DNA of 64,000 nt, taken from assembly GCA_030620095.1 (NCBI GenBank), contig JAUTXW010000059.1:473501-537500 (forward strand), written 5' to 3'. Within the stretch, counting starts at the first letter, position 1. Every line of letters begins with the position of its first letter. The notes under the pieces were generated by a model, which worked only from the letters and a program-made list of their open reading frames with translations, was not told the DNA's origin and made no database searches. Position numbers and translations under genes: made by a program. The stretch is from Kuschelorhynchus macadamiae (Eukaryota > Arthropoda > Insecta > Coleoptera > Curculionidae). Shown here one piece after another: positions 1 to 11,425 of the stretch.

Positions 1-185
1 TAAAGAAACTAAATTAGCCTGAAAAAACTACTTGTTAGATTGATCTGAAATTTTGGGCAAGGATTAAGTATGATATATAGACGAACTGGTAGAATTGTGG
101 TACGAATTCAAGGTGACGGATCAAACTGGCGGCTACATAAAATGTTTGTAATGGTGAAAAATTTTTATATTAGTGGGGCTTAATT
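1..185 (+). repeat. R1 repeat fragment, plus orientation
   Basis: Truncated by the window start. It carries the R1 hallmarks in order: an AAACTACTTGTTAGATTGAT-like stretch, a GAACTGGTAGAATT-like stretch, a GAATTCAAGG-type core, then AAACTGGCGG. The same order recurs at 5.5-6.5, 18.9-20.1 and 48.1-49.2 kb. It is non-coding. The orientation flips at about 186, so two R1 blocks meet here tail to tail. Confidence 0.75.
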
Positions 186-1215
186 CAAAATAAATAATTA
201 GTTTTGACACTGATTTTTTTAAAGACCGCCTTTTTGTTCCGGCATGTTGAATTCGTACCAATTTATCCATATAACATATTTAATTTTTGTGCAAAATTTG
301 AAATCAATTGATTGAAGATATTTTTTACGTTAAGTTTACTTAACGCTTGAAATCGATCTAATAAGTACCTTCTTTAGGTTGATTTTTTAAATATTTTATT
401 GGGCCGTCATTTTGTCTTGCCATATTGGATTCTTATCTTAATGTTATCAGTTCTATGTAGCACTTAATTTTGTGCAAACTTTAAGGTAAATTGGATGATT
501 AGTTTGTTTATAATCATTCTTTTAATACTTCACTAGGTCGCCGTTTTATTGCTCCGTTCTGGATTTTTATAAAAATGTTACCAGATCATCCCCATATAAT
601 CCTTAAATTTTACCATAATTTGAAATCAATCAATCAAATCAATTTTTTAGTCATTCCGCGATCTGAAAGACAGACATACATACCGATAGACAGACTGACG
701 GAATTAAGAAAACATGTTACGCTAAAACGTGAAGATACGTAAAGGAGGGTGATCATTTTCATGATTACAAACTTTTTATTTGGCCGCCATTTTTTCTGCA
801 GACTTGAATCCGTACCAAAATTTTACCAGTTCATCTTTAGATCATACTTAATACTTGCAAAAAAATTGAAATCAATCTAATCAGTAGTTCATTAGGCTGA
901 CTATTTTGTTAGACCGTCATTTTGTTTCGCCATATTCGATTCTCATCAAAATTCTACCTAATTTCTACGTAATACTTGACTTTAAAATTTGAAGTAAATT
1001 GGAAAATCAGTTTTTTAGTTATAAGGTTTCAACATTTCACTAGGCCGCCATTTTATTCTGTCATATTGGATTTTCACCAAAATATTACCGGATCAATGCC
1101 ATATAAAATTTAATTTTTGACCGAAATTTGAAGTCAATCAGGTAAGTAGTTTTCTAACTACGCCGTAAACAGTCAGACAGACAGATATACGCAATTCGGA
1201 AAACATGTTTTCATT
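186..1215 (-). repeat. R1 repeat block, minus orientation
   Basis: Contains reverse-complement R1 cores (CCGCCATTTT...CATATTGGATT) near 240, 405, 545, 790, 930 and 1050. Two CAGACAGAC-type runs, at about 668-700 and 1172-1190, are the complement of the R1 TCTGTCTGTC run. Core spacing is roughly 110-160 bp. No open frame is shared with the other R1 copies. Confidence 0.75.
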
Positions 1216-1243
1216 GCTCATATGCTTTTTCGCCATTCGACAC

Positions 1244-1781
1244 CAGCGCCCCTATCTCCAGATCCTCAAGTACAAGAGGTGATAGTTTACTTGTAGTAAA
1301 TAATTACTTTAATTCTTACCTCAAAGTTGCAACAGAAGAATAACGACTGGTAGTAGCAAGTTTAAAGTAACATTACACGATAACTTTTTCTACTATGCAA
1401 CGACTCGTTTTACTTGATAGTAATAAGTTAGAGTAATATATTTGAACGTAATGGAGCAGTCACTGCAAGGTTCAGGAAGGTACTGATACTTAAAAGTTGT
1501 AATTTAGTAAACAGATTAAAAACAGTAACTTTGAATACATACTATTATGTCACGGAAAAGAAATGATGACCTTTCCGTAAGTAGTTGCTTGGCAGTAGTT
1601 TATATAATTACTTTACATGGAAATATAATATAAAGTATTATTCGCAGTAACAAATACATACATAATACTTAAAAACGTGTAATCCAAAGTGTTTATTGAT
1701 ATATAGCAGGATTATTAGTAATAAATACATAAAAACTCTTAAAGGGTAATAGTGGAACCATATAGCTACTTTAGTACCATA
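1244..1781 (+). repeat. R3 interspersed repeat, copy 1
   Basis: A direct, diverged copy lies at 38389-38861. Shared landmarks in order are CTCAAGTACAAGAGG, TTGTAGTAAATAATTACT, AACGTAATGGAGCAGTC, AGTAGTTGCTTGG, TATTGATATATAG and ATAGCTACTTTAGT. This copy is longer and has about 70 bp between the second and third landmarks that copy 2 lacks. It has no coding potential and its class is unknown. Confidence 0.8.
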
Positions 1782-3247
1782 TATATATATATACACCACG
1801 CTGCCATAATTTGTTTACAAATTTGGCAAAGAGCGAAAAATGTAACAAAGCGTGGATTTCTTGTGCGTAAAACCTTTGGTGGTCATTTAAAATGATTATT
1901 TCTTAATTTATTTACAGAAATAAATACTAAATATGAATACCGTACTATTTTTCTGGTTATAGAATAGTTGCAATAGGATATTGGCCAGCTGCTTTTTTTG
2001 CCAACTTCTTTTTCTGAGAATTTTAACCCACCCCCAAAATATTAATATATTTTATAAAAAACTTTACATAATAAATTTCAATAATATTTAATAAAATAAA
2101 AACCGTACCAAGAGTGGCAACGTAAACCTATTATTAAGTATAGAGTCAATCGGGGTGTTGTACCGATTTCCAAGGTTGTCTTTGAAAATATAGGTACCAA
2201 AGCCTTGATATTTATAATCAGCAAAAAGAGGCTCGTATACATAAAACATTGAAAGCGTTGCTTACACAGTTATGTGTATAAGGATCATACACACAGCATC
2301 TTTGAATAATTAAACGCACATTCCTTTGTTTTTGAGTCAAGCATCAAATTATAAAATGAAAAAGTTAAGGCTTTTAAAATTGAGACAAAAGAAATATTGT
2401 ACATTGTAATCCTCGTTGTAACCAATTTAAAATATATTTTGTGTAAGCATATAGAGGGCGTTCCTAATTGATTTTATACATCTAAGGGAATTATTTCTTG
2501 ATGGTTACTGTACCAAACCGTCCATTTTATTTAAGTTAACTTTGAATCAGGTTCTGACATACTGACATAAAAATTAAAAGTGTAAAATTTAAATCGTTTA
2601 AGTTAGAGCGTCTGTTAAAGCAAATAAGCTTGGCCTAATTTTTTATAATCCGTCTTGACGTCAAGTTCTAGAGATTGCAATTTTCGGATTTCCAAACGAG
2701 CAACCGGTTCACATTAAGCTAATTACTTTAAAAATGCCTGACACCAAAACTCACTCACTCAATTAACGGTAAGCCTTCCTTAGAGGAAACAGAATATATA
2801 TTTAAATAATAACACTAGTTGAAACAGCAAATTGCGCAAAAGTGCAGAAATATTGAAAAAGCTAATAAACGTTAGATGCAGGGCAAACCAACAACAGTGT
2901 TTCGTGTTATATACAAAAGATGTGTCAATATTGGGCATTTATACTACTCGATCGGCATTGCCTCGCATTAACTAATTAATCAGTTTCAGCCATTAATAAC
3001 CAAAACAAATAACATAACAGGGTAAATCTAATGTTGTTGTTGTACCTTTAACCATCATGTAGTCCACACTGGAATTTCAGTAGGTCTAAATTCGATAACT
3101 AATGAACAGAATTATAAATTATTATATTTGACAATAACAAATAACAAACAATGAAAATTCTTGAAGTTTATTATAGAAAAAGATTTACAAAACATTTGCT
3201 AAATAATTAGGTTGTCATACATAATATTTTAACATTTTATTTCATAA

Positions 3248-3248
<1 letters not shown>
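1782..3248. other. AT-rich stretch, nothing recognised
   Basis: No coding signature, RNA gene or repeat that I could match elsewhere in the window. It includes a short (TA)n run at about 1778-1792. Confidence 0.6.

Positions 3249-3328
<80 letters not shown>
3249..3328. repeat. (TA)40 microsatellite
   Basis: An uninterrupted TA dinucleotide array of 80 bp. It is followed directly by a sequence carrying ATACAGGGTGTT at 3383-3394, a motif typical of mariner/MITE ends in this window. Confidence 0.97.
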
Positions 3329-3330
<2 letters not shown>

Positions 3331-4732
3331 TCCATGAACAACACCTTCAAAATAATTTGGGCGGAAATGCTTCGTTACGGAGATACAGGGTGTTAAAATA
3401 TAAATTTTATTTTATTTTTTATTAAATATCTGTTGCACATAATAAGATTTTCTCACAAAATTGGGCATTCGGGGTATTTTTTGGGTGGGGAATCATTTAG
3501 ATTTCATGTGACACTTAGAGGGGGCTATGTAGGCTACTATCATTTATGTAAATTTGCCCTAACTTTTTTGGCGATGCACTTCTGGGTTATTTTACGAATA
3601 AATATTATTCTTGTACCTTTTCTAAACAAAAAAGCTATACTTTCTCAACAACGCTAGATTTAACCGTTCTCGAGCAATTTGCAAGTTTATGCGTCGATGC
3701 AAGGAAAACAAATTTTTTAATAATAACAAACTAAGGTATCTTTATTTCAAGATAATACAAAATTAAAGGTAAGTATGAATTATTCTAAACTATAATAAAT
3801 ACTCCACGGGATGACCGTTAGTTTGAAGGCAATTGAATTGTCGCTTGAAAATAAATTAATTTACCAACAATTTAATTCTAATGTGCCATATAGTTAAAAG
3901 CCGTTGCCAATATTTTCCCGCAATCCGTGCCCTGTTATTGAAATGTTCTTTAATTATGATATATGCGCCAATTTTGATCCAAATAAACATTTCGTGGTTT
4001 TCTACTAAATGCGGATTTCATTTAATTACTGGGTTGAATTTGGTTAAAACAAGCAAACAGTAGTATATTATCCATTTCGTATTTAGGTTACTTATTTTAG
4101 TACTGTAAAAGTGTCTACATAATAATTACAAGAAAAACTATTAACGATTAAATGTACAGTGTGAAATTTCACTGAATGATTTAAATAAAGCAAAATGTGA
4201 AAACAATACTGGTATAAAGAAAGTTGATGATGAGAAGTTAAAATTTATATGTAGCTACTTTATTCTCCATAATGAAAAATACACGCAAATAATAATCCCT
4301 CTTTTGCTGTTACAGCCTAAATTATTTACGAGAGTAGAGAGAATAGCTGTAAAGTAAAAATATGTTACGCATTATAAAATATTGTCCACCGTCAAGGTCT
4401 TAAAAAGCTAGTATTCAAGAGTTGCACAACATATAATTATTATCCTTTATCAAAAATATTATTTCATTTCCATTTTTAGTCAAGAAAATTCTATATCTAT
4501 TAAACGTGTTTAGATTTTTCTTAAAATTTAAACCATTTTTAATTAATAGAAGCGATAATAGAATTTGTTAAAATATGGCAGTAGAACTGTTAGACATCGG
4601 ACTGAAGATGAAAAAAATAACCTACTTAGAAGCACAACACATTGATGCAAACAACATTTTAATCTTATTTAACTTATCTTATTAAACTGTGAAATATTTT
4701 TTTGAGAATTATTTAATCAACAGCAATAGTTA
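3329..4732. other. Possible MITE end, then unassigned AT-rich DNA
   Basis: 3329-3400 resembles the start of a small transposon: sequence beside (TA)n, then GATACAGGGTGTTAAAAT. The two short open frames here, 3433-3657 and 3881-4063, resemble nothing I know and have the composition of chance frames. I see nothing further. Confidence 0.4.
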
Positions 4733-4779
4733 TGTTACGAGTGGAGATCGAACCCTCACCTTTGGATCTCTAGCCCATA
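4733..4779 (-). repeat. tRNA-Ser-like 3' half, inverted
   Basis: Read on the minus strand it gives TGGGCTAGAGATCCA followed by GAGGGTTCGATCTC and ACTCGTAACA. These are the anticodon arm, T arm (box B GGTTCGA) and acceptor 3' strand of the plus-strand tRNA-like sequence at 4877-4950. The D arm and 5' acceptor are missing, so it is a fragment. It faces the other copy across about 100 bp. Confidence 0.7.
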
Positions 4780-4780
4780 A

Positions 4781-4796
4781 GGTTAGGTTAGGTTAG
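4781..4796 (+). repeat. Short TTAGG run
   Basis: GGTTAGGTTAGGTTAG is three units of the arthropod telomere motif, directly next to the inverted tRNA-derived fragment. A run this short could be chance or part of a dispersed repeat. It does not show a telomere here. Confidence 0.6.
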
Positions 4797-4876
4797 TATA
4801 TTTGGCATGATCAACAATGGTTATGCTGATACTGGTGGGTTTGAATATGTACAAGTTTTAACAGATTGCTTATCAG

Positions 4877-4950
4877 TGGTACGATAACGCAATTGGTTAA
4901 AGCAATGGGCTAGAGATCCAGAGGTGCGGGTTCGATCCCCGCTCGTACCA
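4877..4950 (+). tRNA. tRNA-Ser(AGA)-like sequence, probably a pseudogene or SINE head
   Basis: This is a 74-nt tRNA-like fold. The acceptor strands TGGTACG and CGTACCA pair over 7 bp. The anticodon arm is TGGG-CTAGAGA-TCCA, with AGA in the anticodon position. The T arm is GCGGG-TTCGATC-CCCGC with a perfect 5-bp stem. A TTTT run follows at about 4954. The long variable arm expected of a eukaryotic tRNA-Ser is absent, and the D stem is weak because the A-box region (ATAACGCAATTGG) departs from consensus. With the inverted partial copy at 4733-4779, this suggests a tRNA-derived repeat rather than a working tRNA gene. A functional tRNA cannot be excluded by eye. Confidence 0.5.
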
Positions 4951-5467
4951 TAACTTTTCAAACAAAAAATTCATTATTTGTTATTACTTTATATCGATTT
5001 TAAAATTAAAATAAAGTGCTTAACAATTGATTCATCCACGTAAAATAATTGAAACCACTTTTCTCGGTCAAGGAAAGCCCGCTCGAGATCCCGCTACTCT
5101 TGTTAGAAAGTTATTCTTCTTGCACAATCAGGATTTTAAAGATCATCGAAATTTTATTAGCTGTACAGGGTGTTAGAGAGAGCCTTGCATAAGGGTCAAA
5201 TTTTGCATAAGAAGATATAGTTCAACCCGTCAACAAATGTTTTGTCTTAATTAACTTTATTAATCAATAACATCATACCCAGGACGTTTTTAAATTTTTT
5301 GAGTTTTTCTCATTTGTCCTCTCAAAAATTAATAGTCACGGATCGGGGGGAAGAGGGGGGGGGCGTACTACCCACAGGATATTAAAATGTAAGGAAGACG
5401 TATTTTGATTACTGATCAAATTTGTCTAAGAAATACTGTATACATACAGCTCAGCTAGTTGAATTTT
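4951..5467. other. No gene seen; G-rich run and MITE-end motif
   Basis: Contains ACAGGGTGT at 5165-5173 and a G-run at about 5344-5364. Nothing else is recognised. Confidence 0.5.
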
Positions 5468-6470
5468 TTACTTTCTATGTAAAAGGGAAGCATTGTAAAC
5501 TCTCCGAGATTTTTGCAGATCTGCATGTTTCAAAATCAAGGATTAAGTAGAAATTAACTAGTAAAATTTTGGTATGAATCAAAGATGGCGAAACGAAATA
5601 ATGACCTAATAAATTATTTTAAAAAAATCAGCTTGAAAAAACTACTTATTAGATTGATTTCAAATGTTGTGCAAGTATTAAGTATGATATAGAGATGAGA
5701 TGGTAAAATTGGGGTATGGATTCAAAATGGCGGGTAAATAAATTGTGTTTAGTCGTGGAAAAAAAAAATCACCCTCCCAGGTCTTACATATCCTCATGTT
5801 TTAGCGTCCTAGATGTGAAAAAAAAATCTGTTTTCTCAATTTCGTCGGTTTGTCTATCAGTTAGCGGCATTGCTAAAAAACTACTTACCAGATTCAAATC
5901 AATTCAAATTTTGATAAAAAATTAAGGATCTACCTTAAATTTTGCACAAAATTAAGTGCTACATAGAACTGAACTGGTGCTACATAGAACTGAACTGGTA
6001 ACATTTTGTTACGAATCCAAGATAACAAAACAAATCTAATAAAATTTTTAAAAAGTCAGCCTGAAAAAAGTACTTGTTAGATTAATTTAAAATTGCGTGC
6101 AAGCATTAAATGGTAAAATTGTAGTAGGAATTCAAGATGAAGGAACAAAATGAGGCTCAAATAAAATGGTCAAAGTAAAAAATAACTTCTTATTTAATTG
6201 ATATCAAATTATGCTCAAAAATTAAACGTGCTATAGGGATAAACTGGTATCAACATGACAGAACAAAATAGCGGTCTCAGAAAAATCCATGTAAAAAATA
6301 ATTATCTTAATTAATGTTCAAAAATCAATAGGTAGAAACTATTTAGTACGAATCCAATATGGTGGAACAAAAAGACGCCCAATAAAAATTTTTGAAAAGA
6401 CAGTATACGAGTATGTGCGGAACTAAATTGTGTTACACTTATTCATAATAAAAGAAAAGATTTATCAGGA
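5468..6470 (+). repeat. R1 repeat copy
   Basis: The 5' end has the R1 hairpin-type start (ACTTTCTATGTAAAAGGGAAGCATTGTAA). It ends at the shared 3' boundary, GGAACTAAATTGTGTTACACTT followed by AATAAAAGAAAAGATTTAT. Cores occur near 5580, 5718, 6010, 6130, 6255 and 6355. The internal segment CATATCCTCATGTTTTAGCGTCC with a degraded TCTG run is at about 5790-5870. The 69-codon frame at 5716-5925 lies inside this repeat and is not a gene. Confidence 0.8.
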
Positions 6471-6633
6471 GGGAAGTAAAATTTAACGTTTTTTTTTTTT
6501 GGTACACCTTTTCAATCACTCAGATCAATCTCCCAAACGTTTTTGAAATTTTGAGCATGCCTCATGTCTTCTTAGTGATAACGTAATTATTTTATAGTAA
6601 TGCAAAATAAAAATGTGCAGCTCTATTCAGTAA

Positions 6634-6765
6634 AGAGGTTTAAATTTAGATCAGGACTAACTTGACAGTCATAGATTTAAGGCGACATATACAACCATAG
6701 CACAAATATTTTTTCTAAATGACACATTTACAAAACATAGCATGACATAAGCAAACCCTAACAGG
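6634..6765 (+). repeat. R4 interspersed repeat, copy 1
   Basis: A diverged direct copy is at 35484-35615. Shared landmarks are AAAGAGGTTTA, CTAACTTGACAGT, GGTTTAAG or GATTTAAGG, and TTTTTCTAAATG followed by ACA and TTACAAAA. In both places it lies about 50-170 bp beyond an R1/R2 block, so it may belong to a larger composite repeat. Confidence 0.65.
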
Positions 6766-8039
6766 CGAAAGTCTTATTCTTGCGATTTTATCTATAAACC
6801 TTTGTAGGGAATTTTGGAATCAATAGTCAGTCACATTGGATAAAATATGTGAGATTCAAAGAAAAAAAAATTAGTTAATAATTACATCTAAAGAAAAATA
6901 GTGAAAATACAAGAAATACTTCAAAAATAGAGAATATACAGAAAATAAAAAAAATGTTGTACAGATTGTTTGTCAGTGGATTCCCTCTTGTCAAATACAT
7001 TATTTTGATAAAATGAGGTTATTTGCTAGAAGAATAAAAAAACTCAGAGCGTCGAAAAAGTCTAGATGAATGATCTTGTTGCTTAAAAAGGTACCACAAG
7101 AAAAAAAATCGTTTCGTAGTAAAGCTGTAGTTCTTAGCACCCGATAAAAATTAAATAACATTGACCAACACTTATCATCAGTGGACTTCTCTAAATTAAA
7201 TTGTAGTAGGAGTACAGGGACAAAACAAGACTGACTTAAAACATATAGATATATAGTGGTAAAGTCCATTATTTATATGAAATTAGGTTTTACAACAAAT
7301 ATAATTCCAAAAATATTCTGATCCTAGTGATTAAAAAAATGTGCCAAGTTCGTAAGCAATCTTTGACCATTATGCTATGCTCTCTTTAGCACTCTGTATA
7401 ATTTACATTCGATTAGCCTTGGAATTCAGAATCTACAAGAAGAAAAATTCTTTTGAACGCCAGTATCGGGACCTGGATCGGGCTTCTCCTGTCCGAGAAA
7501 TATGGTTTCAAACTAAGTCAATTATTTTAACTGGGCGGATAAATTGCTGAGCTTTTTAAAATAAATATTGCTCTACACAAGTTGTAGTGAATGTGCCAAG
7601 CCATAAATAATATGCGGCAAAAGTTCGAATTCGGCACAATGTGCGTACATTACATTCACCGATATGTTGATTTCGATTATTTACGGATATTTTATGCACA
7701 TTTTAAATTTTGGCCGAACAATATTTTGGCTATTTATTATAAATAGATCCCAACTTGAATGAATTGGCTGTGATTCTGGAGTTATAAACCATATGTCATA
7801 AAAAAAAATAAAAATAGTATGAGTAAACGAGTATTACAATTCATAGCATCGGTCAAAATTTTTCGTTCGGATTTCGATATATGAATGAAAAAATATAGAA
7901 AAAGTCACGTAGAGGTAATTTTTTTAATGAACAAATGTGGTAAATATCTTATGAAGCGAGTGCTTCAGAATTTTATCTTATGGATCTTTTATATGTAAAC
8001 AAGAAATTTATTTATTTTACAAAAACATATCCCAAATAA
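6766..8039. other. Nothing recognised
   Basis: AT-rich with no coding signature. The 89-codon minus-strand frame at 7000-7269 has no recognisable domain. Confidence 0.5.
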
Positions 8040-9450
8040 AAGTTTTATGCTGGCAAATATGGCTAAGATTCCTTTTGATAATGAACGTACAGTCGTTAAA
8101 TCTATTCAAAATAAAAACAAAATCTCAGAATATTATTTTCACTAGACCTGATAAAGGGAACACAGTCATAGCTATGGATGCACTCATATATAACAAAAAC
8201 ATTAGAATTTATAAGTTCTGGAAGTTTTCAAATATTACAAAAAGACCCCACGGAGTCATCTCGAAAACAAATTAAAAACACTATCAAACAATCAAGTAGT
8301 TTACTAACAAATTTTGATAAGTGTAAAGTAAAAAAGTATGAACCTTCAAGTCCCGAAACTTTACTCCCTTATTAAATTACATAAGGAGAAGTACCCTATA
8401 AGCCCAGTTGTATCATACTTTTCAGCACCTCCATACAAACTTTCGAAACTCTTAATAGACAAAATAAAATATTACTGTAATTTTACCCCGAAATATAGTA
8501 TTAAAAATTAATGTGAATTAACTAAAAACATTGCACATATTTACTTACCTAATAATGCTAAGCTAATTTATTTCCATGTAAAAAATTTGTTTCCTAGCAT
8601 CCCTCGAGACGATACAATAAGTTTAGTAGAATATTTATTAATAAAAAAATTACAATTACATTAATTACATTATTATGCAAGATATTCTGGAGCTACTGAA
8701 AAAATGTCTCAACCAAAACTAATTATTTTTCAATAACGTTTACTACAATAGTAGAAAAGGTCTGATTATGAATAGTTCGTTAAGCCCCATACTCGCAGAG
8801 ATTTTCATGGATAACATGGAAAAATTGACTCATCAGCATACATTGAGTAATAAATGTGTATTGGTATCGGATGTGGACATTATACAGGCACAAACAGACA
8901 ATTAAACACATTATAAGACTTTTTGAATTCTATTCACAGGAATATTAAATTCATGTTAGAGGTTGAAGATAACGGCTCCATTAACTTCTTAGGTTTAACA
9001 ATCAAGAGAGAACTACATAAACATTCATTTTAAATTTACCATAAACCTGCACATACTGATACTGCCGTCCATTACAAGTCTTTACATCCCATAGAACATA
9101 AATTAGAATCGTTTCACAGTATGATCCATAGATTTATTAGCGTCCCGTTAACAGAAGAAAGTTTTAATGATGAACTTTATTTAATTAAACAATTTCAGTT
9201 AATAACGGCCACTCAGTTTCAATCGTAAAGCAAATAAAAAATAACAAGTTAAGGCACAAAACTATTAATGAAATATACTCCAATCGTAGTGATGATAATA
9301 CATGTTTTAGTATAATAACATACTGTGGAAAACCCTCCTTAAAAATTAAACGTTGTCTTAACACGAAGAATGTTACAATCGCTTTCAAAAATAATCATTC
9401 TCTAGGAAAATTTCTGAAAAACACAAAACCGAAAAATAATAGAAATGAAT
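8040..9450 (+). pseudogene. Penelope-like element reverse transcriptase relic
   Basis: This is a decayed PLE. Conserved pieces appear in order but across different frames. TRPDKGNTVIAMD (about 8142-8180) is the N-terminal PLE motif. SSGSFQILQKDPTE (about 8210-8250) follows in another frame. VKNLFPSIPRDDTISLVEYLL (about 8580-8640) is the first catalytic-aspartate region. SLSPILAEIFMDNMEKLTHQH (about 8780-8840) follows. The YVDD site is reduced to a VSDVDI-like string at about 8865-8880. FLGLTIKRELH and YHKPAHTD lie at about 8985-9060, then VPLTEESFNDEL near 9145-9175 and the connection to a CGKPSLKIKR segment near 9325-9350. Many stops and frameshifts make it non-functional. I cannot find the GIY-YIG endonuclease that should follow, so the 3' end looks lost. 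It is the same family type as 42.05-43.64 kb but clearly diverged. Confidence 0.8.
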
Positions 9451-10077
9451 TACAGATCGTCCTTTTCTTGAGCATTGCGTTGACCTGTTAATTGTGTATT
9501 CCTTAATATAAACATCAATTACACAGCTACTCCCTGGAATAAAGTTCAGCGTGCGCCAATTAAGGCGTAGTAGTTATCGCAGGGTGTTTATTTTTAAAGA
9601 GTTATACAGTTTTAAAAAATATATGAACGTTTCCGGTATTGTGGAATATACAAAGAATATACTTGTATTAAATTAAAAGAGATTGTATTCAAGAAAATGA
9701 GTGAACAACTGGACAATGAAAGGCTTTTAACGAATGAAAGAAAAAGAATTAAAGGGCAAAATTAAAAACTTCAAAGATATTTTTCGTCAAGAACTAACTA
9801 AACTAGAACCAAGCAAAAAAAAGTGATAGCCGCACTCCAAAATTAGTATGCTTTGTTGATGCTAATTTATTTTAGGGAGTTTTATCAACGAGACAAATTA
9901 ATTCAAATTTGGTAAGTTAATTTTTAAAATTTATATAATATATACTCACTACCATAATATATGGCTTATTATTATTATTATTATCATCTTTGTTACCTCA
10001 CAGTATTCCTGTGGTTGTATTTAATACTGACGGGTACATAGAAAACACGAAAAAAAAGGAAAAGGAAAAAAAAACAA
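9451..10077. other. Nothing recognised beyond a short TTA run
   Basis: A short (TTA)n tract lies at about 9966-9985. There is no gene signature. Confidence 0.5.
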
Positions 10078-10824
10078 CTATTGTGGAATAAGTAGTGATC
10101 TAACGATGCTACATGTTTTCAAAATGAATGAATTCTGGATGTTCCTGTGAATGTCTGTATTAAGTCCTAATTGAGCCAAATGCAGTGCAAACGTTGTTGG
10201 AGTGAGGCATGTTACTGATATGATGAGAGGAACAATAATGACCCTTTCCTGTTTCCACAGCCTTTTTATTTCCATTGCCAAGTCCGTGTATTTGCCGATC
10301 TTACCACTGTATTTCGATTGGATGTTCTCGTCGTTGGGGACAGCCATGTCAATTAAATAAGTGATTTTTTCTTTTTTGGATTGAAAGGATATCGGGTCTG
10401 TTTGCAAGGATTGTTTTATCTGTGAGGACGTTAATGTCCCAGAAGAGCTTGTAGTCTTCGTTTTCAAGTATGGATGATGGTGTATAATGGTAATAAGGGT
10501 CTGTGTTCTCCATTAGTCTGTACGTTGTGGCTAATGCTTGATGAACGACCTTCGTTGCTAAGTTGTGTCTCACGGTATATCAGTTCCGGCTATTATTCTA
10601 CATCCACTCGTTGTTAGAATTAGAATGACATGGCGTTCGCAGCAATCGCATACGCTATAATGCGTTCGGCATTTCCTACCTAGCTGACCAAATATTAAAG
10701 ACATGTCTAGAATCTTGAAACAAACATAACTATAAGGGGTCGTTTTCCAGAAAATATATCGATTCTTCATACTATTTTGGCCAGATAATCCTGAAGCTGT
10801 AGGGATCGTTACTGAAGGAGACAA
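10078..10824 (-). pseudogene. Non-LTR retrotransposon C-terminal endonuclease-like region, frameshifted
   Basis: Three overlapping minus-strand frames (10824-10570, 10573-10349, 10467-10078) read in order as one broken protein. First comes a Cys-rich part (CDCCERH). Then come RHNLATKVVHQALATTY and NTDPYYHYTPSSILENEDYK, with LFWDINVLTDKTILANRPDI. After a frameshift near 10375 come YLIDMAVPNDENIQSKYS, KIGKYTDLAMEIKRLW and VIIVPLIISV. The order RPDI...YLID...K is typical of the C-terminal region of insect non-LTR elements with a restriction-like (PD-(D/E)XK) endonuclease; that assignment is from memory of the family. The RT domain that should lie upstream, above 10824, is not recognisable. A second relic of the same type is at 30485-30990. 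Confidence 0.75.
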
Positions 10825-11425
10825 TATATATAATTTTCCTTTATTACTCAGATTATTTAGAACTATATTTATTAATTATCTAACATAAACTTCTATTAAG
10901 GGGGAAGTGCAAGCAGTATTATGGATCATTTGCAAGCCTTCCGCCGCTGCAATGTTATATTAAAGCTGTAAGAGATATTTATTAGCTTCAATGTGATTTA
11001 ATTAGAGAAATATGTATAGTTGGGCGCTAAATGCGAAATTTTATAAAAAAATTAAATCTAGAATTATAAAATGGAAGTAGTTTTGTCCATTTTCGACCAT
11101 CTTTTGATCACTTTTTGACACAAATGCCGTCGCATATAATTTTTTTTCACAAAATGGCTCTTTACCGCCTTGCATTGATCCTTTGTCTACCTAACTTCAA
11201 AATTTGAAATGGTAAATCCTATTCATATCTTTGTATTTCTGCAGCGCGTGAACCCTTTTGAACCCATTTTTTTACCGAAATGTAATTTAAATTGCTTATA
11301 CATAACACATTTTTGTGAGGTCGTACGTGCACGAAGTTTTTTCTAATATGTAGGTACCTTTTTATCTTACTTTGAACTTTACTAGCCTTGTCACTGATTT
11401 TTCACTTTTTGCGTGCAGTTCACCC
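10825..11425. other. Nothing recognised
   Basis: AT-rich, with no recognisable protein pieces. It could hold decayed downstream sequence of the BEL/Pao relic next to it, since that relic reads on the minus strand toward this region. Confidence 0.4.

Noticed and set aside
656..700. CRISPR-like regular repeats in R1 (also at 18.9-20 and 48.1-49.2 kb)
   Set aside because: Modules are degenerate, spacing varies, no cas genes, and the DNA is eukaryotic in character.
4781..4796. Telomere or subtelomere
   Set aside because: Only about three TTAGG units, flanked by ordinary repeats; not a telomeric array.
5716..5925. 69-codon plus frame with SVFSISSVCLSVSG
   Set aside because: Lies in R1 and is made by the TCTG run; similar chance frames occur in other R1 copies (25081-25278, 48346-48540).
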